Part shown: positions 1 to 11,172 of the stretch, piece after piece
Position numbering within the stretch: the first letter of the stretch is position 1
Layout: the number at the start of each line of letters is the position of its first letter
NCBI GenBank assembly: GCA_022823665.1
Contig: JAJEHN010000019.1
Span: 124,001-188,000, forward strand
Reading direction: 5' to 3'
DNA length: 64,000 bases
Source of the DNA: Thermoanaerobaculia bacterium
GTDB taxonomy: Bacteria; Acidobacteriota; Thermoanaerobaculia; Multivoradales; Multivoraceae
The notes under the pieces: generated by a model
The model's input: only the letters and a program-made list of their open reading frames with translations
Databases searched by the model: none
Told to the model about the DNA's origin: nothing
Position numbers and translations under genes: made by a program

Positions 1-1
1 G

Positions 2-1342
<1,341 letters not shown>

Positions 1343-1394
1343 ACCTCAGCGGGACCCCAGGGGCTCAGGGCCAGGCAGGGTTACACTGCGGCCA

Positions 1395-2582
1395 GTGGCC
1401 AGGGACGATCAGGCACGGGATCTCGGTACGCCGATGCGACTGCTCCTGGTCGCTGCCTGTGTCGTCGTCCTGGTCGCCGGCCTGCGGGCCGCGTCCTCGA
1501 TCATGATCCCGTTCCTGGTCGCGGTCTTCATCGCCGCGATCAGCCTGCCCGTTCTGACCTGGCTGCAGCGACGCCTGCCGATGATCGTCGCCGTCCTCGG
1601 CACGATCCTGATGGATCTGCTGGTCATCGCCCTGGCCGGCTACCTGGTCGGTTCCACGGCGAACCAGGTCGCGGGCGAGATGGGCGAGATCCAGTCCACC
1701 CTCACGGAGTGGATCGAAGACGGCGGCGACTGGCTCGAGGAGCGGGGCGTGCCCATCGCCAGTTGGCTGGCGGGGTCGACGGTGGAGGAAGCGGCCGACG
1801 GGGCGGGGGCCGCCGACCCGGAGTCCCCGGATGCCGCCCGGGCCGCGTCCGACGGCGGCGACGACTCCCTGCCGCTTGCCCTGTTCTCGCGTTTCGAGCC
1901 CGGCTTCCTGGTCGATTTCGTGAACCGGACCCTGCGGACGACGACGGCCGCCCTTTCGTCGTTCCTCGTCATCTCGCTGATCGTCATCTTCACCCTCTTC
2001 GAGGCGGCGACCTTCGGCCCCAAGGTCCGCGCGGCCTTCGGCAGCGCCGGCGCGGAGGCCCGCTTCGCCCGTGCCATGCACGAGATCCAGCACTACATGG
2101 GGATCAAGACGGTGATCAGCCTGGTCACCGGCCTGCTGATCGGCATCTGGGTGGGGGTGATGGGCGTCGAGTTCGCGGTCTTCTGGGGCCTGGTGGCGTT
2201 CGTTCTCAACTTCATCCCGAACCTCGGTTCGATCATCGCGGCGGTGCCGACGACCCTCCTGGCCATGGTCCAGATCGGCGTCGGCCGGGCGCTGCTCGTC
2301 GCCCTGGGCTACCTGGTCGTCAACATGGTGATCGGCAACTTCATCGAACCGCCCCTGCTGGGGCGGCGGCTCGGCCTCTCGACCCTCGTCGTCGTCCTTT
2401 CCCTCGTCTTCTGGGGTTGGGTGTGGGGACCGGTCGGCATGCTGCTGTCGGTGCCGCTGACGATGGTGGTCAAGATCCTGCTCGAGAACACGGAGGAGTT
2501 CCGCTGGGTCGCCGTGCTGCTCGGCGACAGCCGGGAAGCGGAACGTCTGGCGCCGGCGTCCGGCGCGGAGGGGAAGGACTGA
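1395..2582 (+). CDS. AI-2E transporter family (DUF20) membrane protein
   Basis: Polytopic inner-membrane protein of the AI-2E/PerM-YdiK family, 395 residues from a GTG start (an alternative ATG lies 39 bp inside, directly before the first hydrophobic helix). The fold is recognisable: two N-terminal helices, a hydrophilic middle section with an acidic, Ala/Gly-rich insert (about residues 105-165), then a C-terminal helix cluster containing FVLNFIPNLGSIIAAVP and the GNFIEPPLLGRRLGLS segment typical of the family. The substrate is unknown; members have been linked to AI-2 export and Na+/H+ antiport, so no specific substrate is claimed. The 3' end faces a convergent gene only 9 bp away. Confidence 0.85.
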   Translation: MARDDQARDLGTPMRLLLVAACVVVLVAGLRAASSIMIPFLVAVFIAAISLPVLTWLQRRLPMIVAVLGTILMDLLVIALAGYLVGSTANQVAGEMGEIQSTLTEWIEDGGDWLEERGVPIASWLAGSTVEEAADGAGAADPESPDAARAASDGGDDSLPLALFSRFEPGFLVDFVNRTLRTTTAALSSFLVISLIVIFTLFEAATFGPKVRAAFGSAGAEARFARAMHEIQHYMGIKTVISLVTGLLIGIWVGVMGVEFAVFWGLVAFVLNFIPNLGSIIAAVPTTLLAMVQIGVGRALLVALGYLVVNMVIGNFIEPPLLGRRLGLSTLVVVLSLVFWGWVWGPVGMLLSVPLTMVVKILLENTEEFRWVAVLLGDSREAERLAPASGAEGKD

Positions 2583-2591
2583 AGCCGGGCC

Positions 2592-3338
2592 TCAGAGCAG
2601 GCCGGGGAAGAGCGCGCGGCGGTTCGAGGGGTAGTCGGGGAATCGCTCCCGATACCAGCGGTGCCGCCACAGCGCGCGGGGCACCAGGTTGGCCGCGGTC
2701 CAGAGCGCGAAGGCGAGCCCCGGGAGCGACCAGCTCATCAACGCGAAGCCGGCCCACTCGACGATCTCGCCCGCCAGGTTGGGGCAGGAGACGAGGTTGA
2801 AGGCGCCGCCGCGCGGCAGGACGGCGCCGCCGGAAGCCTTCGCCCGCAGGGCCGAAAGGCGGTAGTCGGACGAGACGTTGAGGGCGGCGCCGATCAGGAA
2901 GAGCGTGGCGCCGGCGAGGAAGCGCGGATCGGTGAACCAGCCTGCCGGGTAATCGGCGATTCGGGCCATGAACCAGCCCAGGAGCACGCCGTTGACGAGG
3001 TTGAAGAAGAAGCCCGAGGCGGCCGTGACGGCGGGGAACGGCCGCGCCTGGCGCTGGACGAACCATGGCCACACCAGGGTGCGGTGGACGTAGTGGACTA
3101 GCCACAGGGTGACCAGGACGTCGCCGACCGCGTGGCGCTCGCCGGCCGCCAGATAGACGGCCGGGAACACGGCCAGGGCGGACAGTTCCATGAGAAGCCA
3201 GCCCCAGCGAGGGTCCACGTTGGGCCCCCAGGCTCTGCCGCCTACCCGGCCGGTCATGTCCTTCCCTACCAGGCCGTAGACGAGCACCGGCACGGTCAGG
3301 CCGCACCAGCCGATCGCGAGTGCCTGGAACCAGTCCAC
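2592..3338 (-). CDS. Steroid 5-alpha-reductase (SRD5A)-like membrane oxidoreductase
   Basis: A 248-residue multi-helix membrane protein. The C-terminal half carries the hallmarks of the 3-oxo-5-alpha-steroid 4-dehydrogenase family: NVSSDYRL, the core segment CPNLAGEIVEWAGFAL, and the ending WYRERFPDYPSNRRALFPGLL-like tail, where the family binds NADPH. Eukaryotic relatives reduce the C4-C5 double bond of 3-oxo-steroids or the polyprenol double bond; the bacterial substrate is unknown and cannot be read from context. The gene stands alone, convergent with the permease upstream and divergent from the suf operon; the 123-bp gap to sufR holds the suf promoter. Confidence 0.8.
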   Translation of the reverse strand: MDWFQALAIGWCGLTVPVLVYGLVGKDMTGRVGGRAWGPNVDPRWGWLLMELSALAVFPAVYLAAGERHAVGDVLVTLWLVHYVHRTLVWPWFVQRQARPFPAVTAASGFFFNLVNGVLLGWFMARIADYPAGWFTDPRFLAGATLFLIGAALNVSSDYRLSALRAKASGGAVLPRGGAFNLVSCPNLAGEIVEWAGFALMSWSLPGLAFALWTAANLVPRALWRHRWYRERFPDYPSNRRALFPGLL

Positions 3339-3388
3339 GTTCGAACTCTAGCGCCCGCGCAGGCCGCCCCATCCGCCCCCGCAACCGA

Positions 3389-3416
3389 TTGACACGCGGC
3401 CTTCCCGTGCTAGTCT
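3389..3416 (+). promoter_or_regulatory. Predicted sigma-70-type promoter of the suf operon
   Basis: TTGACA at 3389-3394 is a perfect -35 box, followed after 16 bp by TAGTCT at 3411-3416 as a -10 candidate preceded by TGC. It would start transcription near 3423, about 40 bp before the sufR ATG. The prediction comes from consensus matching only. Confidence 0.5.
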
Positions 3417-3422
3417 CCGAAT

Positions 3423-3441
3423 CGGGACCAGAGGGGTCCCG
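3423..3441. promoter_or_regulatory. Perfect dyad in the sufR leader (candidate SufR operator)
   Basis: CGGGACC-AGAGG-GGTCCCG is a perfect 7-bp inverted repeat with a 5-bp centre, positioned at the predicted transcription start and 20 bp before the sufR ATG. Rrf2-family dimers bind dyads, and autoregulation of the operon is typical, so this is the best operator candidate. It could instead act as an RNA hairpin in the 5' leader. Confidence 0.45.
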
Positions 3442-3461
3442 GTTTCTGGACGACACGCGTC

Positions 3462-3937
3462 ATGATCCGACTGACCAAGCAAGCCGACTACGGCATCGTC
3501 CTGCTGAGCCAACTGGCCCTGACGGGGCAGGCCGCGGCCGCCGAACTGGCGCTGCAGACGCATCTGCCCCCGCCGATGGTCAGCAAGATCCTCAAGATGC
3601 TCGCCAGGAACGGGCTGCTCGTGTCCCACCGCGGCGTCCACGGCGGCTACGAACTGGCGCGTCCGGCGTCCGAGATCAGCGTCGCCGAGGCGATCTTCGC
3701 GCTCGAGGGGCCGATCGCCCTGACTCAGTGCAGCGAGCACTCCCACGATGACTGCTCTTACGAGGCGTTCTGCCGCGTGAGCGAGAACTGGCAGCGGATC
3801 GACCGGGCTGTCCGCGGCGCGCTCGAAGGGGTCACGATCGAGGACATGGCGCGCCCCGACTTCCTCTCCGCCGGCTCCGCCGGCAGCCGGCCGCGGTCCG
3901 GGGCCGCCACTCTCATTCCGCTCGGGAGCAGCACCTG

Positions 3938-3938
<1 letters not shown>
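3462..3938 (+). CDS. sufR: Rrf2-family SUF regulator
   Basis: A 158-residue Rrf2 transcription factor expected to sense Fe-S status and control the downstream suf genes. The N-terminal winged helix (about residues 1-75) begins [15 protein letters not shown] and includes the Rrf2 wing sequence [13 protein letters not shown]. Three cysteines, C90, C98 and C104 ([10 protein letters not shown] then EAFC), form the usual cluster-binding triad; this matches the SUF-specific Rrf2 branch seen in xanthomonads and relatives better than IscR. It is the first gene of the operon, and its TGA overlaps the sufB ATG by one base (TGATG), implying translational coupling. A dyad lies just upstream. Confidence 0.9.
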
Positions 3939-5386
<1,448 letters not shown>

Positions 5387-5457
5387 CCCCTTCAGGGGGA
5401 GCCGGGGTTGCCGGGACCGCAAGCGGCAGGAAAGCGGCCGCACGGAGAGACACAGCA

Positions 5458-6213
<756 letters not shown>

Positions 6214-6222
6214 ACGGGAGGG

Positions 6223-7596
6223 ATGGTGACCACCGGCGCCGACACCCGCACCGGTCCCTACCTGGAGCTCTTCGCCGGCCGCGGCGCCGGGGGGCCCGTG
6301 GGAGCGAGGCGGCAGCAGGCGATCGAGCGCTTCGAAGCGGCCGGCTTTCCGGGTTCGCGCGACGAGGAGTGGCGGCAGACGAACCTCGGCCCCATCCTGC
6401 GTGCCCGGCCCGTGCCGGCGTCCGGCCAGGTGTTGGGTGACGGCGGCGCCCTGCCATTCCTCTACCCCGACTGCGACTCGATGGTGTTCGTCAACGGCCG
6501 CTATGCGCCGGCCGCTTCATCGCCGCCGGAGGGCGTGACCGCGTTCTCCCTCGCCGATCCGGCGGGCGCCGGCGCCGACCTCCTCGCCGAGCACCTGGGT
6601 GCGAGCGTGGACGGTCGCGCCTCCTGCAGCGCCGACGCCGGCGTCCATCCGTTCGCGGCGCTCAACACGGCACTGTTCGAGGACGGCGTGGCGCTCGGGA
6701 TCCCGGCGGGGGCGGCGCTCGAGCGGCCCATCCAGGTGCTCTGGCTCAGCGCGCCGTCCGCGGACGCAGCGGCTGCGGAGGGCGGCGCCCAGGCCTCGAT
6801 CGAGGTCAGCTTCCCGCGCCTGCTCGTCGTCGCCGGCGAGAACAGCCAGGCTTCCGTGATCGAGACCTTCGCCGCCGCCGACCCGGCGGCCGGCGGCTAC
6901 TTCGTCTGCCCCGCGGCGGAGTTCGTTTGCGGCGCGGGTTCGGTGGTCCGCCACACCCGGCTGCAGGCCGACGCGGCCGGAGCGTTCCACCTGGGCTTCC
7001 AGCACGCCCGGGTCGACCGTTCCGCGGCCTTCGACTCCTCGTCCCTGGCCTTCGGCGGCGCCCTGGTACGGAACGACACGGTCGCCCTGCTCGACGGGGA
7101 GGGCGCGGACTGCACCCTCGACGGTCTCTACGTTCTCGACGGCTCCCAGTTCACGGGCAACCACATGCGGGTCGAGCACCGGCAGCCGCACACGACCAGC
7201 CACCAGCTCTACAAGGGCGTGCTCGACGGCCAGGCCCGCTCCGTGTTCAACGGCCGCATCTATGTTCACCAGGCCGCCCAGAAGACGGACGCCAAGCAGA
7301 CGAACCGGAACCTGCTCCTGTCCAAGGCCGCGCTGGCCAACAGCAACCCGCAGCTCGAGATCTTCGCCGACGACGTCCGCTGCACCCACGGCTCGACGAT
7401 CGGCCGTCTCGACGAGGAGGCTCTCTTCTACCTGCGCGCCCGCGGCATCGGTTTCGAGGAAGCGCACGGCATGCTCGTCCACGCCTTCGCGCGGGAAGTC
7501 ACCGACAAGGCGACGTTCGAGCCGCTGCGGCGGGACCTGGAAGCCCGCCTGTTCGCCAGCCTGAACGGCGTCCGGAGCAACGGGCAGGGCGGGTAG
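6223..7596 (+). CDS. sufD: Fe-S assembly protein SufD
   Basis: A 457-residue SufB paralogue that pairs with SufB in the scaffold complex. The conserved C-terminal third is typical: FNGRIYVHQAAQKTDAKQTN, NSNPQLEIFADDVRCTHGST and YLRARGIGFEEAHGMLVHAF. The N-terminal region (about residues 25-60, RQQAIERFEAAGFPGSRDEE) fits the SufD helical domain. The ATG at 6223 lies 9 bp after sufC with a GGAGGG Shine-Dalgarno in front. It ends 4 bp before sufS. Confidence 0.96.
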   Translation: MVTTGADTRTGPYLELFAGRGAGGPVGARRQQAIERFEAAGFPGSRDEEWRQTNLGPILRARPVPASGQVLGDGGALPFLYPDCDSMVFVNGRYAPAASSPPEGVTAFSLADPAGAGADLLAEHLGASVDGRASCSADAGVHPFAALNTALFEDGVALGIPAGAALERPIQVLWLSAPSADAAAAEGGAQASIEVSFPRLLVVAGENSQASVIETFAAADPAAGGYFVCPAAEFVCGAGSVVRHTRLQADAAGAFHLGFQHARVDRSAAFDSSSLAFGGALVRNDTVALLDGEGADCTLDGLYVLDGSQFTGNHMRVEHRQPHTTSHQLYKGVLDGQARSVFNGRIYVHQAAQKTDAKQTNRNLLLSKAALANSNPQLEIFADDVRCTHGSTIGRLDEEALFYLRARGIGFEEAHGMLVHAFAREVTDKATFEPLRRDLEARLFASLNGVRSNGQGG

Positions 7597-7600
7597 CCGG

Positions 7601-8881
7601 ATGACGGCGCCGGCAGTCGCGGCCAAGACCGAACAGCGGGACTCCGCCGCGTTCGACGTCGAGCGCCTGCGGGCCTGCTTCCCGATCCTCGAGCAGGACG
7701 TTCACGGCCACCGGCTGGTCTACCTCGACAACGCCGCCAGCGCGCAGCGGCCGGAGGCCGTGATCGACGCGGTCAGCGACTGCTACCGCACCTACTACGC
7801 CAACGCCCACCGCGGCGTCCACGCCCTGTCCGAGCAGTCGACCGACGCCTACGAGGCGGCGCGCGTCAAGGTGGCGCGGTTCATCGGCGCCCCGGACAGC
7901 CACGAGGTGGTCTTCACCCGCGGCACGACCGAGAGCCTGAACCTGGTGGCGCAGAGCTACGGCCGTCCGCACCTCGAGCCGGGCGACGAGGTGCTGCTGA
8001 CCGAGATGGAGCACCACTCGAACATCGTCCCCTGGCAACTCGTCAGCGAGCAGACCGGCGCCCGCGTGCTCGCGGCGCCGATCACCGACGACGGCGAACT
8101 CGATCTGGACGCGTTCGCCGGCATGCTCAACGAGCGCACCCGGGTGGTCGCGCTAGCCCACGTCTCGAACGCGCTGGGCACGGTCAACGACATCCGTGCC
8201 GTGGTCGAACTGACGCGTGCCCGCTCGGACGCGGCCGTGGTCGTCGACGGCGCGCAGGCCGTGCCGCACATGGCGGTCGACGTCGCCGCGCTCGGCTGCG
8301 ACTTCTACGCCTTCTCGGGCCACAAGATGTACGGCCCCGGCGGCATCGGCGTGCTCTGGGGCCGTCGCGAGCTGCTCGCGGCGATGCCCCCGTACCACGG
8401 CGGCGGCGCGATGATCACGCGGGTCACCTTCGAGGGCAGCGAGTACATGGCGCCGCCGCAGCGCTTCGAGGCGGGAACGCCTGCGATCGCGCCGGCGATC
8501 GGCCTGGGCGTCGCGGTGGAGTTCCTGGAGTCGACCGGCCTGGATCGGATCGAGCGGCACGAGCAGGAGCTGCTCTCCCACACTATGGAAGTCCTGAGTG
8601 ATCTCCCCTGGGTTCGCGTGCCGGGCCACGCCTCGAATGCCGGGTCGGCTCGCGCCGCGGTCGTTTCGCTGGTGGTCGACGGCGCCCACCCCCACGATGT
8701 GGCAACGATCCTCGACGAACAGGGGATCGCGATCCGCGCCGGCCACCACTGCGCGCAGCCGCTGATGGACCGGCTCGGCGTCCCGGCCACCGTGCGAGCC
8801 TCGTTCGGGCTCTACAACACCCACGAGGAAGTCGACCTGCTCGTCTCCGGCCTGCACGAAGTGCGGCGGATCTTCGGCTGA
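7601..8881 (+). CDS. sufS: SufS-type cysteine desulfurase
   Basis: A 426-residue group II cysteine desulfurase, a PLP enzyme that takes sulfur from cysteine and passes it to SufU. The PLP-binding lysine is K242 in SGHKMYGPGG, and the catalytic cysteine is C384 in RAGHHCAQP, on the short loop typical of SufS rather than IscS. ASFGLYNTHEEVD closes the C-terminal domain. The first 20 residues form an unconserved extension, so translation could start slightly later. It sits between sufD (4 bp) and sufU (25 bp). Confidence 0.96.
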   Translation: MTAPAVAAKTEQRDSAAFDVERLRACFPILEQDVHGHRLVYLDNAASAQRPEAVIDAVSDCYRTYYANAHRGVHALSEQSTDAYEAARVKVARFIGAPDSHEVVFTRGTTESLNLVAQSYGRPHLEPGDEVLLTEMEHHSNIVPWQLVSEQTGARVLAAPITDDGELDLDAFAGMLNERTRVVALAHVSNALGTVNDIRAVVELTRARSDAAVVVDGAQAVPHMAVDVAALGCDFYAFSGHKMYGPGGIGVLWGRRELLAAMPPYHGGGAMITRVTFEGSEYMAPPQRFEAGTPAIAPAIGLGVAVEFLESTGLDRIERHEQELLSHTMEVLSDLPWVRVPGHASNAGSARAAVVSLVVDGAHPHDVATILDEQGIAIRAGHHCAQPLMDRLGVPATVRASFGLYNTHEEVDLLVSGLHEVRRIFG

Positions 8882-8906
8882 GCCGCGTAGGGTAGGCAGC
8901 AACGCG

Positions 8907-9359
8907 ATGTCCGATCTCCGCGATCTCTACCAGCAGGTCATCCTCGACCACTACCGCGCGCCCCGGAACTTCGGCGCCCTCGAGCCGGTGTCGGCCTGCG
9001 CCGAGGGCTACAACCCGCTGTGCGGCGACAAGGTCAAGATCTACCTGCGCACGGACGGCGATCGCGTCGACGGCCTGACCTTCGAGGGCGTCGGCTGCGC
9101 GATCTCGACCGCCTCTGCGTCCCTGATGACGGAGGCCGTCCGCGGGCTGGAACGTCCGCAGGCGGAGGCGCTGATCGCTTCCTTCCTGGCCCTGATGACC
9201 GGCGACGGCAACGGTGCCGCCGGCGTCGACCTGGGCAAACTGGAGGTGCTGAGCGGCGTCAAGGACTACCCGGTGCGGATCAAGTGCGCGACGCTGGCCT
9301 GGCACGCGCTCCGGGCCGCGCTCGAGGGCGGGGACCCGGAAGCGGTGACGACCGAGTAG
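8907..9359 (+). CDS. sufU: SufU sulfur-transfer protein
   Basis: A 150-residue SufU that accepts persulfide sulfur from SufS. The Zn-ligand set expected from Bacillus SufU is present: C39 and D41 (CGDKV), C64 (GVGCAIS) and C127 (IKCATLAW). Presence of SufU with no SufE explains the SufS type next door. SufU-type systems are common in Gram-positives and also occur in Acidobacteriota-like genomes. Confidence 0.94.
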   Translation: MSDLRDLYQQVILDHYRAPRNFGALEPVSACAEGYNPLCGDKVKIYLRTDGDRVDGLTFEGVGCAISTASASLMTEAVRGLERPQAEALIASFLALMTGDGNGAAGVDLGKLEVLSGVKDYPVRIKCATLAWHALRAALEGGDPEAVTTE

Positions 9360-9387
9360 GCTGGACGGCCGACGGGAGGAACGGAGA

Positions 9388-9729
9388 ATGGACGACACCG
9401 TCACGACTGGAGTCCCGGTGGACATGGCGGCCCTCGAGTCCCGGATCGTCGAGGCGCTCAAGACCGTCTACGACCCGGAGATTCCGGTCGACGTCTACGA
9501 ACTCGGCCTGATCTACGACGTGAGCATCGGAGAGGACGCTCACGTCAAGCTGCAGATGACGCTGACGTCTCCGCACTGCCCGGTCGCCGAGTCGCTGCCG
9601 GGCGACGTGGAGCGGACCGTGCGCGACGTCGAAGGCGTCGAGGGCGCCGAGGTCGAGGTGGTCTGGGACCCGACCTGGAATCCGGCGATGATGAGCGAAG
9701 CCGCCAAACTGGAACTGGGGTTCTTCTGA
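9388..9729 (+). CDS. sufT: SUF-associated MIP18/DUF59 protein (SufT)
   Basis: A 113-residue DUF59 (MIP18-like) protein, the Fe-S maturation factor that commonly ends suf operons. The signature is TVYDPEIPVDVYELGLIYDV near residues 30-50, then TLTSPHCPVAESLP with the conserved cysteine, and VWDPTWNPAMMSEAAKLELG at the C-terminus. An ATG at 9388 is preceded by GGAGGAACGGAGA. Its TGA overlaps the next gene's ATG by one base (TGATG). Confidence 0.92.
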   Translation: MDDTVTTGVPVDMAALESRIVEALKTVYDPEIPVDVYELGLIYDVSIGEDAHVKLQMTLTSPHCPVAESLPGDVERTVRDVEGVEGAEVEVVWDPTWNPAMMSEAAKLELGFF

Positions 9730-10250
9730 TGAGACGATTCTTCAACGCAACCGCGCTCCTGTGCGCACTCTTCATCCTCGTGGCGCCCGCAGCCTTCGCC
9801 GAGCAGAAGGACCATGGGCTGCGCAACGCGAAGCACCCGGAACCGGGCGTCCTCTTCGGCGGCCAGCCGACCGAGGAACAGCTCGAGGCGATGGCCGCGG
9901 ACGGGCTTTCCTTCGTCCTGGACCTGCGCGCCGAGGGCGAGAACCGCGGCTTCGACGAACCCGCGGCGCTGCAAAGCCTGGACGTTCCGTACCTGAACCT
10001 GCCGGTCGACGGCGAGCGGATGGAGCAGCCCGAGACCTTCGAGCGCTTCATCGAGGCGATGCAGAAGCTGGACGGCCCGGCGCTCGTGCACTGCGCCTCG
10101 GGCAACCGGGTCGGCGCGCTCTACTACGCCTACCTCGTCGCCGGAAAGGGCGAGGACCGCGAAGCTGCCAGGGCCCGGGCGAAGGAGAACGGGCTGCGCA
10201 GCGCCGCGCTCGAGAAAGCGGTCGACCGCTACCTCGATTCGCGCCCCTGA
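9729..10250 (+). CDS. Secreted DUF442 (beta-lactamase-hydrolase-like) phosphatase-fold protein
   Basis: A 173-residue protein with a clear signal peptide (cut near AFA|EQ, residues 22-25), hence periplasmic. The rest is DUF442: FGGQPTEEQLEAMAADG, FVLDLRAEGE, and the nucleophile loop HCASGNRVG with C122 and R127, a CX4R spacing that distinguishes DUF442 from the CX5R of classical protein tyrosine phosphatases. The enzymatic activity of this family is not settled. Its ATG overlaps the sufT stop, so it is translationally coupled to the SUF operon even though its product is exported. Confidence 0.82.
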   Translation: MRRFFNATALLCALFILVAPAAFAEQKDHGLRNAKHPEPGVLFGGQPTEEQLEAMAADGLSFVLDLRAEGENRGFDEPAALQSLDVPYLNLPVDGERMEQPETFERFIEAMQKLDGPALVHCASGNRVGALYYAYLVAGKGEDREAARARAKENGLRSAALEKAVDRYLDSRP

Positions 10251-10271
10251 CGGGCCATAGTCTGATCGCCG

Positions 10272-11084
10272 ATGCTCTGGAACAGGTTGCGACGCGCACG
10301 CGAGGCCGAGGGCGGGGACACGTCGGCAAGCCTCGGGACCGCTCTGGCCAGGAACCTGCCCTTCTTCGCGATCGAACTCGTCGTCGTCTTCGTCGGCGTC
10401 TACCTGGCCTTCCTTCTCGGCAACCGCCAGGCGACCGAGCGCGAACAGGAAGTCGCGCTGAAGTACCGCGAGGTCCTGATCTGCGACTTCGAGATACTCG
10501 TCTCGTCCCTGCACGAGCAACTGCAGAAGCTGCGGCCGCACAGACAGGTCATCCGGCAGATCGATGAGGGCCTTCAGCCGGACATTCCGTTGGGCGAGTT
10601 CTACTACCGGTACGACGATCGGGTCCTCCAGGCCGCCTTCGACAGCCAGAACTTCGAGTCGCTGGACAGCCGTTTGGTGCAGGCCATCGTGAGGGGCAGG
10701 GTCCTTCTCCTGTCGCTGGAACGACACGTCGACCACCTGAACGCGTTCATGGCGACGACTCTGGCGCCGATGCACCGGGACGGCGACCGTCGGTACTACG
10801 ATGACGAAGGCAATCTGCTTCTCCACCTGGAGGCGTACCGGCGCCTTGTCGAGGCGATCACGGATGTGAACGTGGGACTGCAGCGCGTCCTGCGCGGGGA
10901 AGCCCTGTTCAGCCTGCACATCGAAACGATGGGCATCGATCTGGAAGACCTCGTGGGGTTCGATGCCGACGACCCTGGCACCCCCGATGCGCTGAAGGAA
11001 GCCGTGACTCGCGCGGCGGAGCTCGCTCGGTTCGACCTGGAGAACCCGTGCTCCCGTAGCTTTACCAGCTTGTCGGAGCCCTAG
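10272..11084 (+). CDS. Single-pass membrane protein of unknown function (DUF6090-like layout)
   Basis: I do not recognise this 270-residue protein with certainty. One strong transmembrane helix (about residues 31-51, [20 protein letters not shown]) is followed at once by the polar [11 protein letters not shown] and a long mainly helical domain. This layout, an N-terminal helix with [13 protein letters not shown] and then a charged helical region, resembles DUF6090-type proteins. It starts on ATG 22 bp after the DUF442 gene and ends 88 bp before the transketolase start. Nothing in context reveals a role. Confidence 0.65.
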   Translation: MLWNRLRRAREAEGGDTSASLGTALARNLPFFAIELVVVFVGVYLAFLLGNRQATEREQEVALKYREVLICDFEILVSSLHEQLQKLRPHRQVIRQIDEGLQPDIPLGEFYYRYDDRVLQAAFDSQNFESLDSRLVQAIVRGRVLLLSLERHVDHLNAFMATTLAPMHRDGDRRYYDDEGNLLLHLEAYRRLVEAITDVNVGLQRVLRGEALFSLHIETMGIDLEDLVGFDADDPGTPDALKEAVTRAAELARFDLENPCSRSFTSLSEP

Positions 11085-11172
11085 GCGGCGACGTATATGC
11101 TTGGCGCCGCTTGACCGGCCCTTCGCCCCGCCTTCGTCCGCCGCGCCCACGACCCACGAGAACCACGCGTCG

